Shown here: positions 20,611-33,895 of the stretch, one piece after another
Layout of the letters: the number at the start of each line of letters is the position of its first letter
Numbering within the stretch: the first letter of the stretch is position 1
Assembly: GCF_014805685.1 (NCBI RefSeq)
Contig: NC_060893.1
Location: 13,107,773 to 13,171,772, forward strand
DNA from: Silurus meridionalis
Taxonomy: Eukaryota; Chordata; Actinopteri; Siluriformes; Siluridae
Reading direction: 5' to 3'
DNA length: 64,000 nt
The notes under the pieces: model-generated
What the model was told of the DNA's origin: nothing
Seen by the model: only the letters and a program-made list of their open reading frames with translations
Database searches by the model: none
Position numbers and translations under genes: made by a program

Positions 20611-23600
20611 TCCATTATATCTGTGTCTAAACAAAACAAAACAAAAAATAATAATTAATTAATTACCAGCACATTATAGTTCAACTGGCACACAAATAGT
20701 TTAAATAATTAATTAGGAATAGTGAAGCAGGAAGAACAAACATTTTCAAATGTGCAGTGTATGGGAATTACAGGTCTGAGTTAGTAATGCACAGCTGTGC
20801 CTAACAAAATGATTCGTACAGTGACAGAGTGCTACTGCTCTCATGCATGCAGAGTGTATAATTTCTGACCAAGAAATAAGCTTGACATCCCATATATACA
20901 ACTTAGATTGCCACATAATGATAACATGCAAACATCTATTAGGCAAAATGTCAGTCCTCAGCAACCTGCCACTGGTAAAGATTGGAAATACATCTTGATA
21001 TATAATGTATCACTATAGCTCCAGAACTGTGCTATGCAGTGATGCAGTGTTACACAAAGTTACACAACTTTGTCAGTGCACAAGCCAAATTAGAAGTTGC
21101 AAGCTTACAGTAAATATTTAGCATATTTCTGCTTAGGTATTGAGGTCATAGCTTGGATTTTTGACCTTGGAATTCTAAGCTTTATTTATACCATATTCCT
21201 GTCATTTCTAGTGTGTTAATTAAAATGGCTTACTATAACAATCTCTGGCACCACACAAGGACAATCTAAATGACAAGGAAAAAAAACACTAAAAACAACT
21301 TTTCCCCATGGGACAAGCTTATTTCAGTCCAGTAAAGGCGATTTATTTATTATGCCATGCAAAGCCGAATCTTCTTCAGGGTCATTTACACTAGGATCAT
21401 TCTTCCAAATAAGTATGGATGTAAGCTAAATAAGCTATGAAACATTTATAGAGAGTCTACAGAGCCAAATTTGGTGTTTTATAAATGCCCTGATAAAATG
21501 AGAAAATTTGTAAAGATATCTGAAGATACAGCCATAATTGATCTCTTGCCTTTTCTGCAAATATAAAACCAATAAACTGCATCTCAAGAATTTACTGCAA
21601 CTGCAGCTTGTAAATGAAAGTAAATGAAAGTAAGATGCAAGTAAGTTTAACACTATTATTAATTATTACAACCTAATTTGTTCCATGAAATTGTATTAAT
21701 TCATTCCCAACAGTTTATTCTCTTTATTTCGTAGTGTTTCTCTTGGCTGCACTGCTTTCAGTACGTGTATGTGGATGTTAGATTTTTTGTCCAATTAGGT
21801 TTCAGCCTCTATGTGCTGCCATGTCAATCTAATCTGCCCAGGGCCTTCAAAGTCTGTACTGCTGGCATTTTTTTACTGTAGTGTCATTAATAAATAGCTC
21901 TGTTTCTTTAACCAATCAGATTTCATATTCACCTCACAGGGCTGGCCCAAAATAGCTTCAGCATTTTTCTTTATAGTATTGATCTTTTTTATAATTGCGA
22001 CGTGAAAGTGCTGGTATTAAGAGGTGGATTAAGTCAGGTAAGTCCTTACTGTCAAAATGACAATAGCCATAGAACCCAAATGTTGAGTTTCTGAAAGAAC
22101 TACAAAAGCTGTGAAAGCCAGTATCCTGTATTCTAAATTAACTGTAGTGCACTTATATAGGAAATATAAAAATTAAGCCATTTCTAGTAGTGCCCCTTTT
22201 TTGTTCATTGAGTTTCCACCTGAAACAAAATCTGAAGTTAACAAAATTTAGATATAATAATGAATTATTTCAAACCTCATTAGTTTAGGCAAACATGTGC
22301 AATACACCATTTGTGCATATCTTAGTATTATTGTGCATCATAATATAAAGTTCATGCATCATATATTGATTTTAATTGATTCAACTTTCTTTAACTCAAG
22401 AAGAATGTTTTAGTAAATTATGTTGCATCTACATCTTCATCTACTACAAACTCCAATGATACTCAATTCTCATGTCACATGATGTTTCGTCAAGACAAAA
22501 CTATTGCATGACCAACCAGATAAGCAAACATGACACAACTGTACACAATCACAAACATTTTATTTAAGTAACCCCGACTTGCATTCAATCTTTGCGAAGG
22601 TCTGCACCAGCATTTTGCTTGTAACCATCAGAGTTGTGGTATTCGACTTGTGACTCCTAAAGAAATACAACACTCACTGCCATTAACATTATATAGAAAC
22701 ATGTATTTTAGTATTAGTTGATGATGTAGATTAGAATGTTATCACAGATTATTAAAACAGATGTCACTTATGAAAACAGTAAAATTAATATTTGCTATGG
22801 TCAGTATGCAATAAACCATTTATACTCCATTAGCAATGAAAGAGATGGATAAATTGATCATCAAATGCTATGGTAATATTATGATATATTCTTCAGCACC
22901 TTTTTACACTTAAATTAGGTCCTTTCTTTTCTATCCCACCATAAAACATAATGTATTCATTGCTATATTTACTAAAACACTGTAATCATTGCAAAGTAAC
23001 ACTTTTAAATATATTCTTGTAAAAATATAATTGCTATTTCTTCTTTAAGTCTTTCTCTCTGTAAATAAAACACAACCCGTAAAACTGTATACAACTCTCT
23101 GATTCAGATTTATGATTAATTACAGTATCTGTCAGACTTCTGTTACATATCAATTGCACCAGATGTTGATTTAAGTTGTTTGTGGACACATATCTTCCGA
23201 AGTGTGTGTGCTTTGACCTTTGTTTTTTTTAACCCATGTCACTCAGCATGCAATGAATAGAGGTGGGTGTTTATCTAGTGCTGCATGTTGTGTGTATACA
23301 CACAGGAGAACAATATCTTGTCAAGCACAGGACACAAGAAGCAATGCTTGTATGAAAAAAGGCTTAAGAGCTGAGAATGGGCAGAATCTCTTCTCCTTTT
23401 CATGAATGTGTATGAATGTCACATGCAGTCAATACGTGAGTAATAATATAAGGAGTTGAACGAGACAACAATGTAAAATGCTGATAGGTTGCTTTGGAAA
23501 GCGTACTTTTTATGGAATGTTTGGTATTGCTAGGGCAATAGTCACATGTCACAAGTCACAGTCATGCTTAATATTGAATTCTCAAATGACAGGTTATTGA

Positions 23601-26399
23601 ATAAATGCAACATAATGCATTTAAATGTCAAATAAGGATTGGAGTACTTTTATAATCTTTACAAAATGAATGCATTCTCAATTTGTATCATTATAACTGG
23701 GTAAAATGGTTTACAGTAGTCTCTTTTCACTACTTGACCTTTGTTTAAAAGCATCCTTAGTATCGTCATTATTTCTAATTGCTAAATGTTGTGTTTGACT
23801 GTCTGTTTAGTAGATTTTCATGTAAAGTGATACTGATCTGGAGCATTTCCAGTGAACTTAGTTAATTTATCATATGAAGTCCATACAGTGGCATCTTTTT
23901 GAAAGGTGGTAGAAAAGGAAGGAAGTGGGCCTGGAGTTGTGAGGCAGCCATGCTTTCTGCTGTGCTCTTTCGCTATTATATCGTTATTATAATTATCATT
24001 AACAGCAGCATAATTTAAGTTATGCACTAAGTAACACTCTTGTATATGTGTGTGTCTTTGTGTGTCTATTTTATATATACATAGATTGAGAGAGAGAGAG
24101 AGAGAGAGAGGAGGGAGGGAGGGAGGGAGGGAGGGAGCGAACTTATGTTGTAAAAGGAAGGCATTGTGTGTAAACATACCAATTCATGTTCATCTCTTTT
24201 TTTCAGATTATATGTTGATATTTTTTCCATCACTGTAGTTCAGATGCACTGATTCAACTTGCCTCTGTCACAAAACATATTCCTCATTAGCTGTCACTTC
24301 CTTTAAAATGACAGGGCTCTAGAACAATTCATGGAGCAGCACACACTGCATATACAAAAATGTAGCCACAACTAAAGTGACTACTACTAATACTCAAGCC
24401 AAGAGAACATGGATAATTCCACTGTTCTGTCAAACCTAGTGGATTATGTGTTGCAAAATAAATACTAATTAAAATAAAAGCTTCAGTCAAATTTCCACCC
24501 ACTGGTCAGAAGACTACAAAAAGAAGACTATTTAATCATTTAATGAATTCTTTAATTAAACAATTAAAAAAGCTAAATGTCTTTCATATAATCCATATAA
24601 TTTAAATTGACATATTAATGATTGAGGCTGATTAAAATTTGTTGGAGACTGATAACCCTAAACCTGTTCATTTCTATTCAAAGGAAGCAGCAAGGTGAAG
24701 AACAGTTACCTTTTACACAATTCCTGAATACATTTAGAATTCAGTATATATTTCCCCCAGGGTGAATGTGGTGACCTGCTTCAACATAAAGAATACATTT
24801 TCTGGCACTACATAGCAGGTAGAGTGGTATCAACGCAGGATATGTTCTAGGAACTTTCCCAGTGATGTAACCCCTAAAGTATGACCTTCCATACATAACA
24901 TATAGATAGTTTATCTGTAAGACCATGACCAGGCAAACCACCAAGACTCCAGGCCTTTCTACTACTTTTGAAGAGGCATTAAAGATAGATGAAGAGAGAC
25001 TGTCTCTCAAGAAAGTGGATAAGACAGATAGTAGTCTGTAGTATACCTCTGTTGTTAGATTACCAAAAGCACTTTTCTTTGTAAAACTATGAATTCCTCA
25101 AGATATTCCCAGCTTCTCTTTTCATATACATGACAGTTGAATGCTCCATGAATGAGTAATATTTAAATGTTTTTTTTCCCAAAGGCATAGGGAATTCAAC
25201 AACTAGGTCATGTTTGGTATCATATGCATTGTAAAATCATTATCAGAACACTGGGCCTCCATGAAGCCATAATTCTACAAATTCATAACCTAGCAATTTT
25301 AAGAAACATTCAAAAAGTTGCTCTAGAAGTATGCAGTGAAAATCCACACCAGGACTTGCCACTGAACAAAATTAATCTGCCCAACTCATCTCACCTGAGT
25401 ATAAATTTTAAAAACTCACACGGATTATACTTCCATCCACCTGAATCTTTGTTCATTAAATGTAAAGATGTGTTTTGACTCTTAATTCTGCCTGATCTTG
25501 CCTTGATCTCTGCCAAGTCTCAACCATTGCAAGATATAACATTGAAGAACATTAAGTAAAGATTGCAATTATCTCAACTACCAATTATGTTAGTTTACTG
25601 GTGGACTGTTGCCATGAATTATGGAATTATATGGACTTATTTTTGAATAATTCATAAAATTTGATTTATTTTTTAGACCTTAATGTGTTATTTATGTCTA
25701 TTTTGTCCAGGTGGTAATGTCCTTCCCTGGCCCACTCTGCAATTCTCTGCAAATAATTTCTGCTCATTTTTAGTGCAGGTCACCTAAACTCCCTGCAGAT
25801 CAGTGCAGTTACTTTACCCGAAGGGAAATTTTTAGAGCCCCCTGCTCTTGCAACCAACTGAAGCATAGCCATGACTTTGGTGATTTGCTTTTTTTCAGAA
25901 GATATATACAGTTTGAAAGTCATTCATATTAAAATATGCTTTGCCCATTGTCACCATTTCTATTGTCTATAAAAGCATGTACATTTGATTAGTATAATGT
26001 GCATTGATTATTGCTTTATACAAGTTTTCTTATGCAATCCACGTTTTTTAAGAATAGATCTGTGTCACTATATTGCGTGAGACAGTCTTGAGAGATCTGT
26101 ATTTGACTATTAAGATAGAGACGTGTCTTCGAATGAGGTACTCTGGATTTGTTCCTTGGCCCTTACCTTGAAGCTATGGGAAAAACATAATCACATTATA
26201 ATGGAAATGGATTGATGTGGGCAAAAATTTAACTAAAAAACAAACAACCCTGTGGCTTTGTTATTCTGTGTTAAGCATTATGCTGGCATGGCATGGAGCA
26301 ACTTGTCCCTTTAGAGGCAATCATAGCTGAAATTCAATACAAAGTTAAAATCTGTCTCATTACTTTTATCCTATAATAAAACATTTCTCTCCTGATAAG
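20611..26399. other. AT-rich unique DNA
   Basis: Apart from the GA/GGGA microsatellite, I see no repeat family or gene in these 5.8 kb. Frames at 20,746-20,964, 21,435-21,653, 23,220-23,405, 24,741-25,010 and 25,224-25,478 have no motif, no codon signal and no clean splice context. Confidence 0.4.
24088..24137 (+). repeat. (GA)n-(GGGA)n compound microsatellite
   Basis: About 11 GA units followed by about 6 GGGA/GGAG units. A homopurine tract. Confidence 0.97.
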
Positions 26400-26518
26400 T
26401 GTCATCTCTTCACAGATGACAACGCCTTCATCCAGAGGGCATGAGGGCTCATTGAATGGTTTGATGAGTATAAAAATTATGTAAATCCCAATTCACTATG
26501 GGAAATTTTGGACTGACA
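26400..26518 (+). mobile_element. Tc1/mariner-like transposase remnant (family D)
   Basis: GATGACAACGCCTTCATCCA, GAGGGCTCATTGAATGGTTT and GAAATTTTGGAC match a common fish element coding the middle and C-terminal DDE region. The LWEILD hallmark is visible near 26,497-26,514, downstream of an internal deletion. Ends are not preserved. Confidence 0.5.
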
Positions 26519-28241
26519 CTTTTTAGCAATAATAGCAACTCCACCAATTGAGATAATGTCTTTTGTCACTCATCTGTATTGACCAATTGAATTTAAGTAC
26601 AAATTCTTCATATGCTTCAGCTGAGAATAATCCTTTACTATTTCTAATTCTAATTGCACATGGCAGTGTGTATATGTGTGGGTTTGCAGTCGTTCTTAAT
26701 AGCACCTGCTCCAACCATTGCATGAAATATCACCCCAGACATTTGCTTGATTGCAGACAGCAGTAGCTGCTGAAGAAAATAAAAGTGTGCAATGAATGTA
26801 GCATTAATTTAGTAAATGCAACAAATTTTCAAATGGGTTTTGTAGTCCTGTTACAAATCACTCTATTAGACCTATTTCAGCAATCAGCACAAAGCTTTGT
26901 TTTCACATGGAGAAAGCATTACGTTCAACAATTTATCTTACCTTGCAGCACTGCCTCAATTGCAATTAGCCCATAAAAGCACATCTGAAATCCATCAGGC
27001 TTGCTTTTTATCTGTAATGCCATGTATACTTTACTATATTTTACTTTATATAAGTAATACTGCATTTCAATAAGGCAGACTGTTGTAGTAATATACAGGC
27101 AGACACAATATTTGTGTATATATACACTACAAATAAGTCTAAAGCATACTGTAAAAATGTCAAAGGTCCCATCTACTGTATGTAGACGTGATATTTTTTT
27201 AACATTATTATTGTCATGCAAATTAAGCAGGTAAACTGATTTTGTATTATTTGGCACTAATAGCAGAACCATGACAATTCTGCTAGGTTTGCAGAATGTA
27301 ATGTGGCCTGAATTCTATCTGGTTTGCTCATTGTATGATATGTTTTCACCATTATTATTGTACATGTCATCACTAGCTGTGATGTGAAATAGATAAACAG
27401 ACATTCTGACTGACTGACTGACTGATGTTTTTTATTTACATGTGGTTTTTTTTAAATCATAGTTACATAGATATGTACATAGTTACATATTGTTTCTGCT
27501 CTGAGGAAACTGCAATCCTGAGCTCTTGCATCTTTATTATCCAGGTGTGTTGTCACAACAGACACATTGGTTAAGAATGTGACAGCATGTTTTCATAATA
27601 TGTTTTCAGTAATGAACATTCCTTGTCACAAAGTATTTATGCAATGATGAAGAGTGGGCATGCAACAGATGCTCTCTGCACAAAATGATGCATATATACT
27701 GTATACTGCATATATACATATGCATACATTTACAGGACTCTTCTTGAGTATGGAAATGTGGCATAATCATACTGCTATTTTAGTCTGGGTCACATTTGAA
27801 TACAGTGCAGCATTATCTTACTAACTATACATGGCATTTTCACTGACCTGAATCAGGTTTTATATAGTGTATATTAACTGTGGGTCATTTCATCATTGGG
27901 AGTTTGGGAGTATTTTACACTGATTAGCCTCTGTAAATGGAGACAGTAAGACAGAACCTGGTTAGTGTTATACAACTAATTAAATCAGTTGCCAAAAAAA
28001 GAACTGTTATATTTTGTGTAGTAACAGCAGAGCCAAGAGGAAGAACAGTGAAGTGTAGAGGGACATTATGGGACATGTGGTATCTACCTAGAGTAAACAC
28101 TGTAGAGAAGGGAGATCCATATCTGTAGTAAGAAGTATGACCTGTTTATATTTGGGTCTGGGAGAAAAAAATACAGGCTCCGATAAGGCTGACCTCTCCT
28201 GACCAGTACCTGTCAGATAAACCTAACTTCACAACTCAGAA

Positions 28242-28244
<3 letters not shown>
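26519..28244. other. AT-rich unique DNA
   Basis: A (TGAC)4 run lies near 27,407-27,425. Frames at 26,563-26,766, 26,925-27,272 and 27,937-28,128 have no known motif. Confidence 0.4.

Positions 28245-28299
<55 letters not shown>
28245..28299 (+). repeat. (TG)n microsatellite
   Basis: About 27 TG units. Confidence 0.98.
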
Positions 28300-28302
<3 letters not shown>

Positions 28303-28544
28303 ACCCCTGGTGGATGAAGGCTTCCAGTTTATCACTCTGACATTTTCGAGCATGCACTCTCAAAGGTTCTTCTATTGCTTTACTTTCCACTTTATTCAGT
28401 AAAAGTCACTGCGCTTTCTGAATTCTGTCTACTGGGTAAATTATACCTATTAACCCTATTATGAATAAAAAAGTATAATATGTATTAGTTCAGATACTGT
28501 ACACTATTACGTTTATAAAGTGACATAGTGTCTAGATGAATTGA

Positions 28545-28618
28545 CGAAGGTACCATAGAAGCTGCAGGGGTTTCTGAACTCACGGGGGTCTTAGAACGTG
28601 AGTTCCGGGGGACCACTG
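28545..28618 (-). mobile_element. pogo-like terminus (remnant)
   Basis: The minus strand reads CAGTGGTCCCCCGGAACTCA from 28,618, preceded by TA (28,619-28,620). The CAGTGG start and the repeated CGTGAGTTC/ACTCACG motifs resemble termini of non-autonomous pogo-like elements. The other end was not found. Confidence 0.35.
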
Positions 28619-28620
28619 TA

Positions 28621-30808
28621 CTTTATAATAAACACATGTTTTGTATTATGTATTTATAAAGGTCATGTTTGTTTAACTACAGTATATATAATGATTAGTT
28701 GAAAAACCTACCTGGAAAAGCTTTTAATGTTCAAACATGAGTAGCATTACTCCCAAACCAACTTTTTTTTGTAATGTGATGCAGTGATCACAGAAGATGG
28801 CTGGCTAAACATCTTGAGCTGTGTTTTCAGCATGCCTCTAATCTCACTACGTGTGGACAGATCAATGCAGCTAAGCCTTTTCAATTACCAAGCTTTGCCG
28901 TAGCCTTTCTTGTGTGATTGAATTATTGATACATCAATGTGTGACCCAACAGCTTCAAATAATCTTGAACATAGGAAGTCATTTGTTTGGTAATGTAGGT
29001 TACAAATACATTCTTTTGACATTCAAGGTATGAAAAGAATGTCTTGGGTAAGTCACTTACATACACTTGTGTAAAGAACAGCAGATCAAGATGATCATTA
29101 TTTTATTGTGAATAATGCAATCTAAAATTGTTACAAACTCCGCCAGAAATCCAGGTATTTCAGTCTGAGCACATTTTGGCTGTCGTTTGACATCCGTGTG
29201 TTATTACACCCTAGGGGTTTATAAAATAGCTCTGCTCATGTCTTTGCTGCTTTTACCTAAATACAGAAAGTGTGCTATCTAAAATGTGCTTTGACATTCT
29301 GTTTAATGTTTCCTTAATGTTAATGTTATTATTTACTATTACTATTATTATTGCTGTTGTTTTAGTTTTTGGTTTAGCTCTCAAAATACAAATTTAATAA
29401 AAGGAAAATGAGAACAGGTTTGAAAAATGCTGAGACAATCAAATGAAAGGTATTAGTTAATGTTAGGCGAAAGAAAGTTAGACTTTGCTGAGTTAATGAC
29501 TAAAGAAAAACGGAAAATATGATTGTAGCTGCACTCACATGTCATTTCCTTTCTTGGCTGGACTCTATAATGCAGCTGTTATTAAACTTTTATCAATCAT
29601 TTCTAAATATTACAATTTCAACATGGAACCGAATAGTGTGTAGTCTGAAGTCTTCCTGGAATCCTTTTTCAATTTTTCTTTGGTCCATGCGGAACATCAC
29701 TTGAGAGTAAGCACTGATTATACATCCAAAGCTTGTAAAGAATACCAGAGATCTTTAGGTAAACTGAAGCTTTGAATGGCTAATGGTAGCCCAACCTTGG
29801 GTAGCTTTATACACTGTACCCAAGTTTGTAGTCATTTTAACATAGCAGGTGTAAGTTTAATTAATTCTGTGTGCAGAGTAGCAACAAACAAAGAAACAAA
29901 TAAATAAATAAACTGTCTTTTTTGTTCAGTGTGTTGGATAATCTGGAATATGATTTTGAATATGTTTTGCACATTGTGCAATGATGATGAGATTTGGCAG
30001 GTGATGGCTTTAAGTGATGGCTTCATTAGTCATTGAGCATGAATTGATGTTTTTGAACATTTTGTCTTTTTGGGAATTATGATTCATTATAGTGTTTTTG
30101 CCAAATATAGCAGGTGCATTTCACATTAAATAATACATTTAATCACCCATTCACTAATTGAAAACAATAATATGTGACCTATTTATCTGTATAATCCACT
30201 TAAGTCACACAGACAATCTATGGATTGTCTTAAAAACCAGCCTATTAACTGGCTCAACAGTCCAACTGCAGATTTTTCCATTTTGTATTTTGTCATGATG
30301 TAATGTCACAAAATAAATAGACAATATTTTGAGAAGAAAAATTAAATTAGGCAAAAGTGCCAAACTGTTGTCCATGTCATACAGTAGCTGTTAAAAGCTG
30401 TAAAATGCAGTTTTAAAGCATAAAACTGTACAGTAGATTTTGCCAAATTCTGTGTAAGATGTGTGAGCTGGTTTACCAATAGATTAATGAATCTTGTCAG
30501 ATTTGCATGCAGAGATAGGAAAAGATTCATTCTGACATGGGCATATGGCTAGGATGATGGGCCAGACTTCTCTTATCACCACACCCCCTACTCCAATTTT
30601 CAACAGCTGCACATGCTTGTCTCTTCTCTCCTCCCAATGATGGATGCTCATTGGTCCCCTGAGTCTCTAAAAATATTAGCTCCTAAACACTCCGATGCTA
30701 ATTCTCTTGCTCTCTCACACACAGTAATCTCCTCTCCTATGTCATGTTCTCTCATTGCTATACACTCTTGTCTTGTCTGCTGTTCCTCAGTGAGCTCTCA
30801 TTCTGTTG

Positions 30809-30855
<47 letters not shown>

Positions 30856-32649
30856 ATTCTCTGTGGTCTTCCTACACTTCCTTCATTTCTCACTTTCTGT
30901 ATGTCTTTGGCAGTCCATCCTGTTAAAGGGCTCTCCTCTGTCTTCTTTTTGTTTGTTTCCCTATTTGGAAGCAGCTTTACCTGTTCCTATGTATGGCTTT
31001 AATTTGTTGCAGTGAAGTTTCTCATGCAGGGTAATGAAGATTTATTGCTCCATGCACTGGTCTGGCCAAAGCCCTTATCTTGTAGATGGATGACTTGGTA
31101 CACAATAAACATGTGGCATTGTGTAGTTCTGAATCGCCTTATTTACCTCCCCATGGCAAATGTGTGGTTGATTTATGAATTCTTTTTTTTTTTACAAAGT
31201 GCTTATCACTTTAATGTATTTTTTCCTGGTTTGGTATGCTGCTGTTCTGGCCACTGATGCATAAATGTTCTATTTTACAGCAGATGAATGTGCAGAAGGA
31301 GAAAAAAAAACATGATAGGGAAATGTCATGGTCATGAAAGTCTAATAATAAGTAATGTACACAGAAATGTATATTTGAAAATACATGTTTTTAATGGATT
31401 TTATGAGCTATTATCATATTTTGTGTGGACAGTCATTATTAGCAAAGGTTCAAGTGGAATTTGGAAGCTGGTTGAAGAAGTCTGCAGATTCAATTACATC
31501 ACAGAACACATATATTACTGAATTGTTAAAGAGTAAAACATTTCACGCTAGGATTCCAGCCTAGCATCCACAGCTAAGGAGAGCAGGGTGAGGGGCACTG
31601 CTGCAAATCAACTTGGACATATTGATTAGGATAACATTGAAGGTGAATTAAATTCAATACTGTTTGTGTTGTTTGCTGGATTTCAATTAATTCACTAGAG
31701 TAGTTATTTTCACACTGACTCCGCATCTAGCATTGAGTCTATGTTAACAAAATCAAAATACGTTTAAACATGATAAATACAAAAGATGAGTTCAGATAAA
31801 TTAATATGGACAGTGAACTCACCACCACAGATCCAATCATATTAATTCAAAGTGATTTTTAGAAGACATTGTCACCACTCAGTGTCCATGCAACTAATTA
31901 TAGACTAAAATATCAAATATAACATAGCAACATCTATTAGATATGTTCCTACTGTCTCCTACACCAATGCTAGTTTCAGAATCATGGCTCTGAACAACAC
32001 AATACTCATTACCACTGAACATCACCTGATCTCAGCACTCACTATTGTCTTTATGCTCAAGTTATGATTTATTGCATTACTTTGTATTTTTTTTATTAGT
32101 TATTATTATTTGCATAGTTTCAATAAATATCTGTACACTTGTATCCAGCGTTGCTTGAATTACTAGACAGATACAAGCAAAAAAAACTTACATTTTCACG
32201 CTTTCTAAGTTACCAAATGTGTTTAAAACCATTCTGGATTCACTCCAGCTAACCCATGATTATAAATGACTTAGAAAAACATTACAGGGAGACATAAACT
32301 AAACTCCTCTCTATTGTGGGTCAATGTGAACACACTATGAGGCAGGTTTTTCCCTCGCCACCTTAGAGGAGAACAACAAAAAGAGCAGCCAACCATCCTG
32401 TACCCATTACAAATGGGCCTGTCCTTCAAAGAGCAATAGCAAGGACTCTAGGCCTGCAGGTGCTGAGAGAGTGTGAGGGAGGAGGATGAATCTATCCCAC
32501 CTGGCTGGAAAATGCTGTTTCTGGGTAAAACATATGTTGCATCATGTCATCCTCCACCCTAAGAGCTAGGGGGATGAACTGCTGCCACTGGTCTGCCTCC
32601 TTGCCTCTCGCACATCTAGAAGTAACGTGTCATGTGGAGTTTTATCTTA

Positions 32650-32652
<3 letters not shown>
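28621..32652. other. AT-rich unique DNA
   Basis: Contains a (CT)n run at 30,811-30,854 and a less AT-rich, repeat-free segment at 32,330-32,640 with no open frame. No gene recognised. The Ser/Leu-rich frames over the CT run are artefacts. Confidence 0.4.
30811..30854 (+). repeat. (CT)n microsatellite
   Basis: About 20 CT units with one TTT interruption. A homopyrimidine tract. Confidence 0.97.
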
Positions 32653-32706
<54 letters not shown>

Positions 32707-32726
32707 TGTAATCACACGTATAGGTT

Positions 32727-32802
<76 letters not shown>
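32653..32802 (+). repeat. two (AT)n arrays with (AC)n between
   Basis: (AT)n at 32,653-32,705, then 21 bp of unique sequence, then (AC)n-(AT)n at 32,727-32,802. The two AT blocks probably derive from one array. Confidence 0.97.
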
Positions 32803-32804
<2 letters not shown>

Positions 32805-33834
32805 TAAATAATATATTGACAATGGGTGCCCAATATTTCAGCATCTCTGGGTGTAAGCAAGCCACAGGTAACACCCTGAGATCAGTCTGGATTAGAGGTT
32901 GTGTGCCAGTTGAATGGCCATGCAGCACACTTTTCCAAATGGTTAGAGCTTAGTGCTAAATAAGAGCATAAAAACCTAGTGCAGACACGTCACCATGGCA
33001 CTCGTTTTGGTGTCCGTTTTGCATACTTTTCAATCAATCCAGTTGCTTCAGTTGTGAAGATGTGAATCCTTTTACTGTGAACATGAGCTTAGGCACTGTT
33101 ATGGACCCTGGCTCACTACAAACTAATACATTAATGACACAATTACAGTGACGAGTGTATGCCTCTGTGTTCTTTAAGTCACCACTTGTATTTATTAACA
33201 ACAGTCTGGACGAAAGAAAATATGCTGTAATTCCTGTAAGCGACCATAGTAAGCATTAATGTTCCCTGGTTTTTAAATGCATTGTGGGAAGTTTAAGGGA
33301 GCAAACCTTCCAGTGCACAGAAAGAATTTTGCTATTAAGGCAAGTCCACAAAATGTCAGCCTCCCTGCTCCGACTCATGAACTAGGAAGCTGATTGAGAT
33401 AAACCCTTTGTTTACTAAACTTTTTAATTCCTGCAATGGAAGATTTTAACAGTCATTTAAAATTGTTTCAAGAATTAAAATAAAAAATGAGATGAAAGAA
33501 ATACCATTTGGCAAAATTGTTTGTATACAAGTATGCAATATACTTGAACAAACAAGTATATAGTCTAATAGCGGTATATAATTAATTTATTACAATTTCT
33601 TTGAGAATAAAAATTTAGTTAATTTAACTGACCTCAGATAATTTTAGATGCATTTTTACCCAGTCTGGGCTTGTCCTAGTGTAAATACAACACAATAACA
33701 TCATCTCTATAAAAATAAACTAATAAAAATATATTTATTCTGTATGTGCTTGACCTGAAGAAATTATTCTGTACTGTACCTCTATCATTATTTTTGCATC
33801 CATTGTCTATGGCACAGGTGAAGTGCACAGGCAG

Positions 33835-33895
<61 letters not shown>

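Noticed and set aside
24741..25010. 89-codon minus-strand frame with two hydrophobic stretches
   Set aside because: It could suggest a membrane protein, but there is no family motif, exon boundary or codon signal.
30613..31002. 129- and 60-codon Ser/Leu-rich frames
   Set aside because: They are kept open by the (CT)n tract; flanking peptide has no motif.
32642..32928. Tyr/Ile repeat frames on the minus strand
   Set aside because: Translations of (AT)n arrays.
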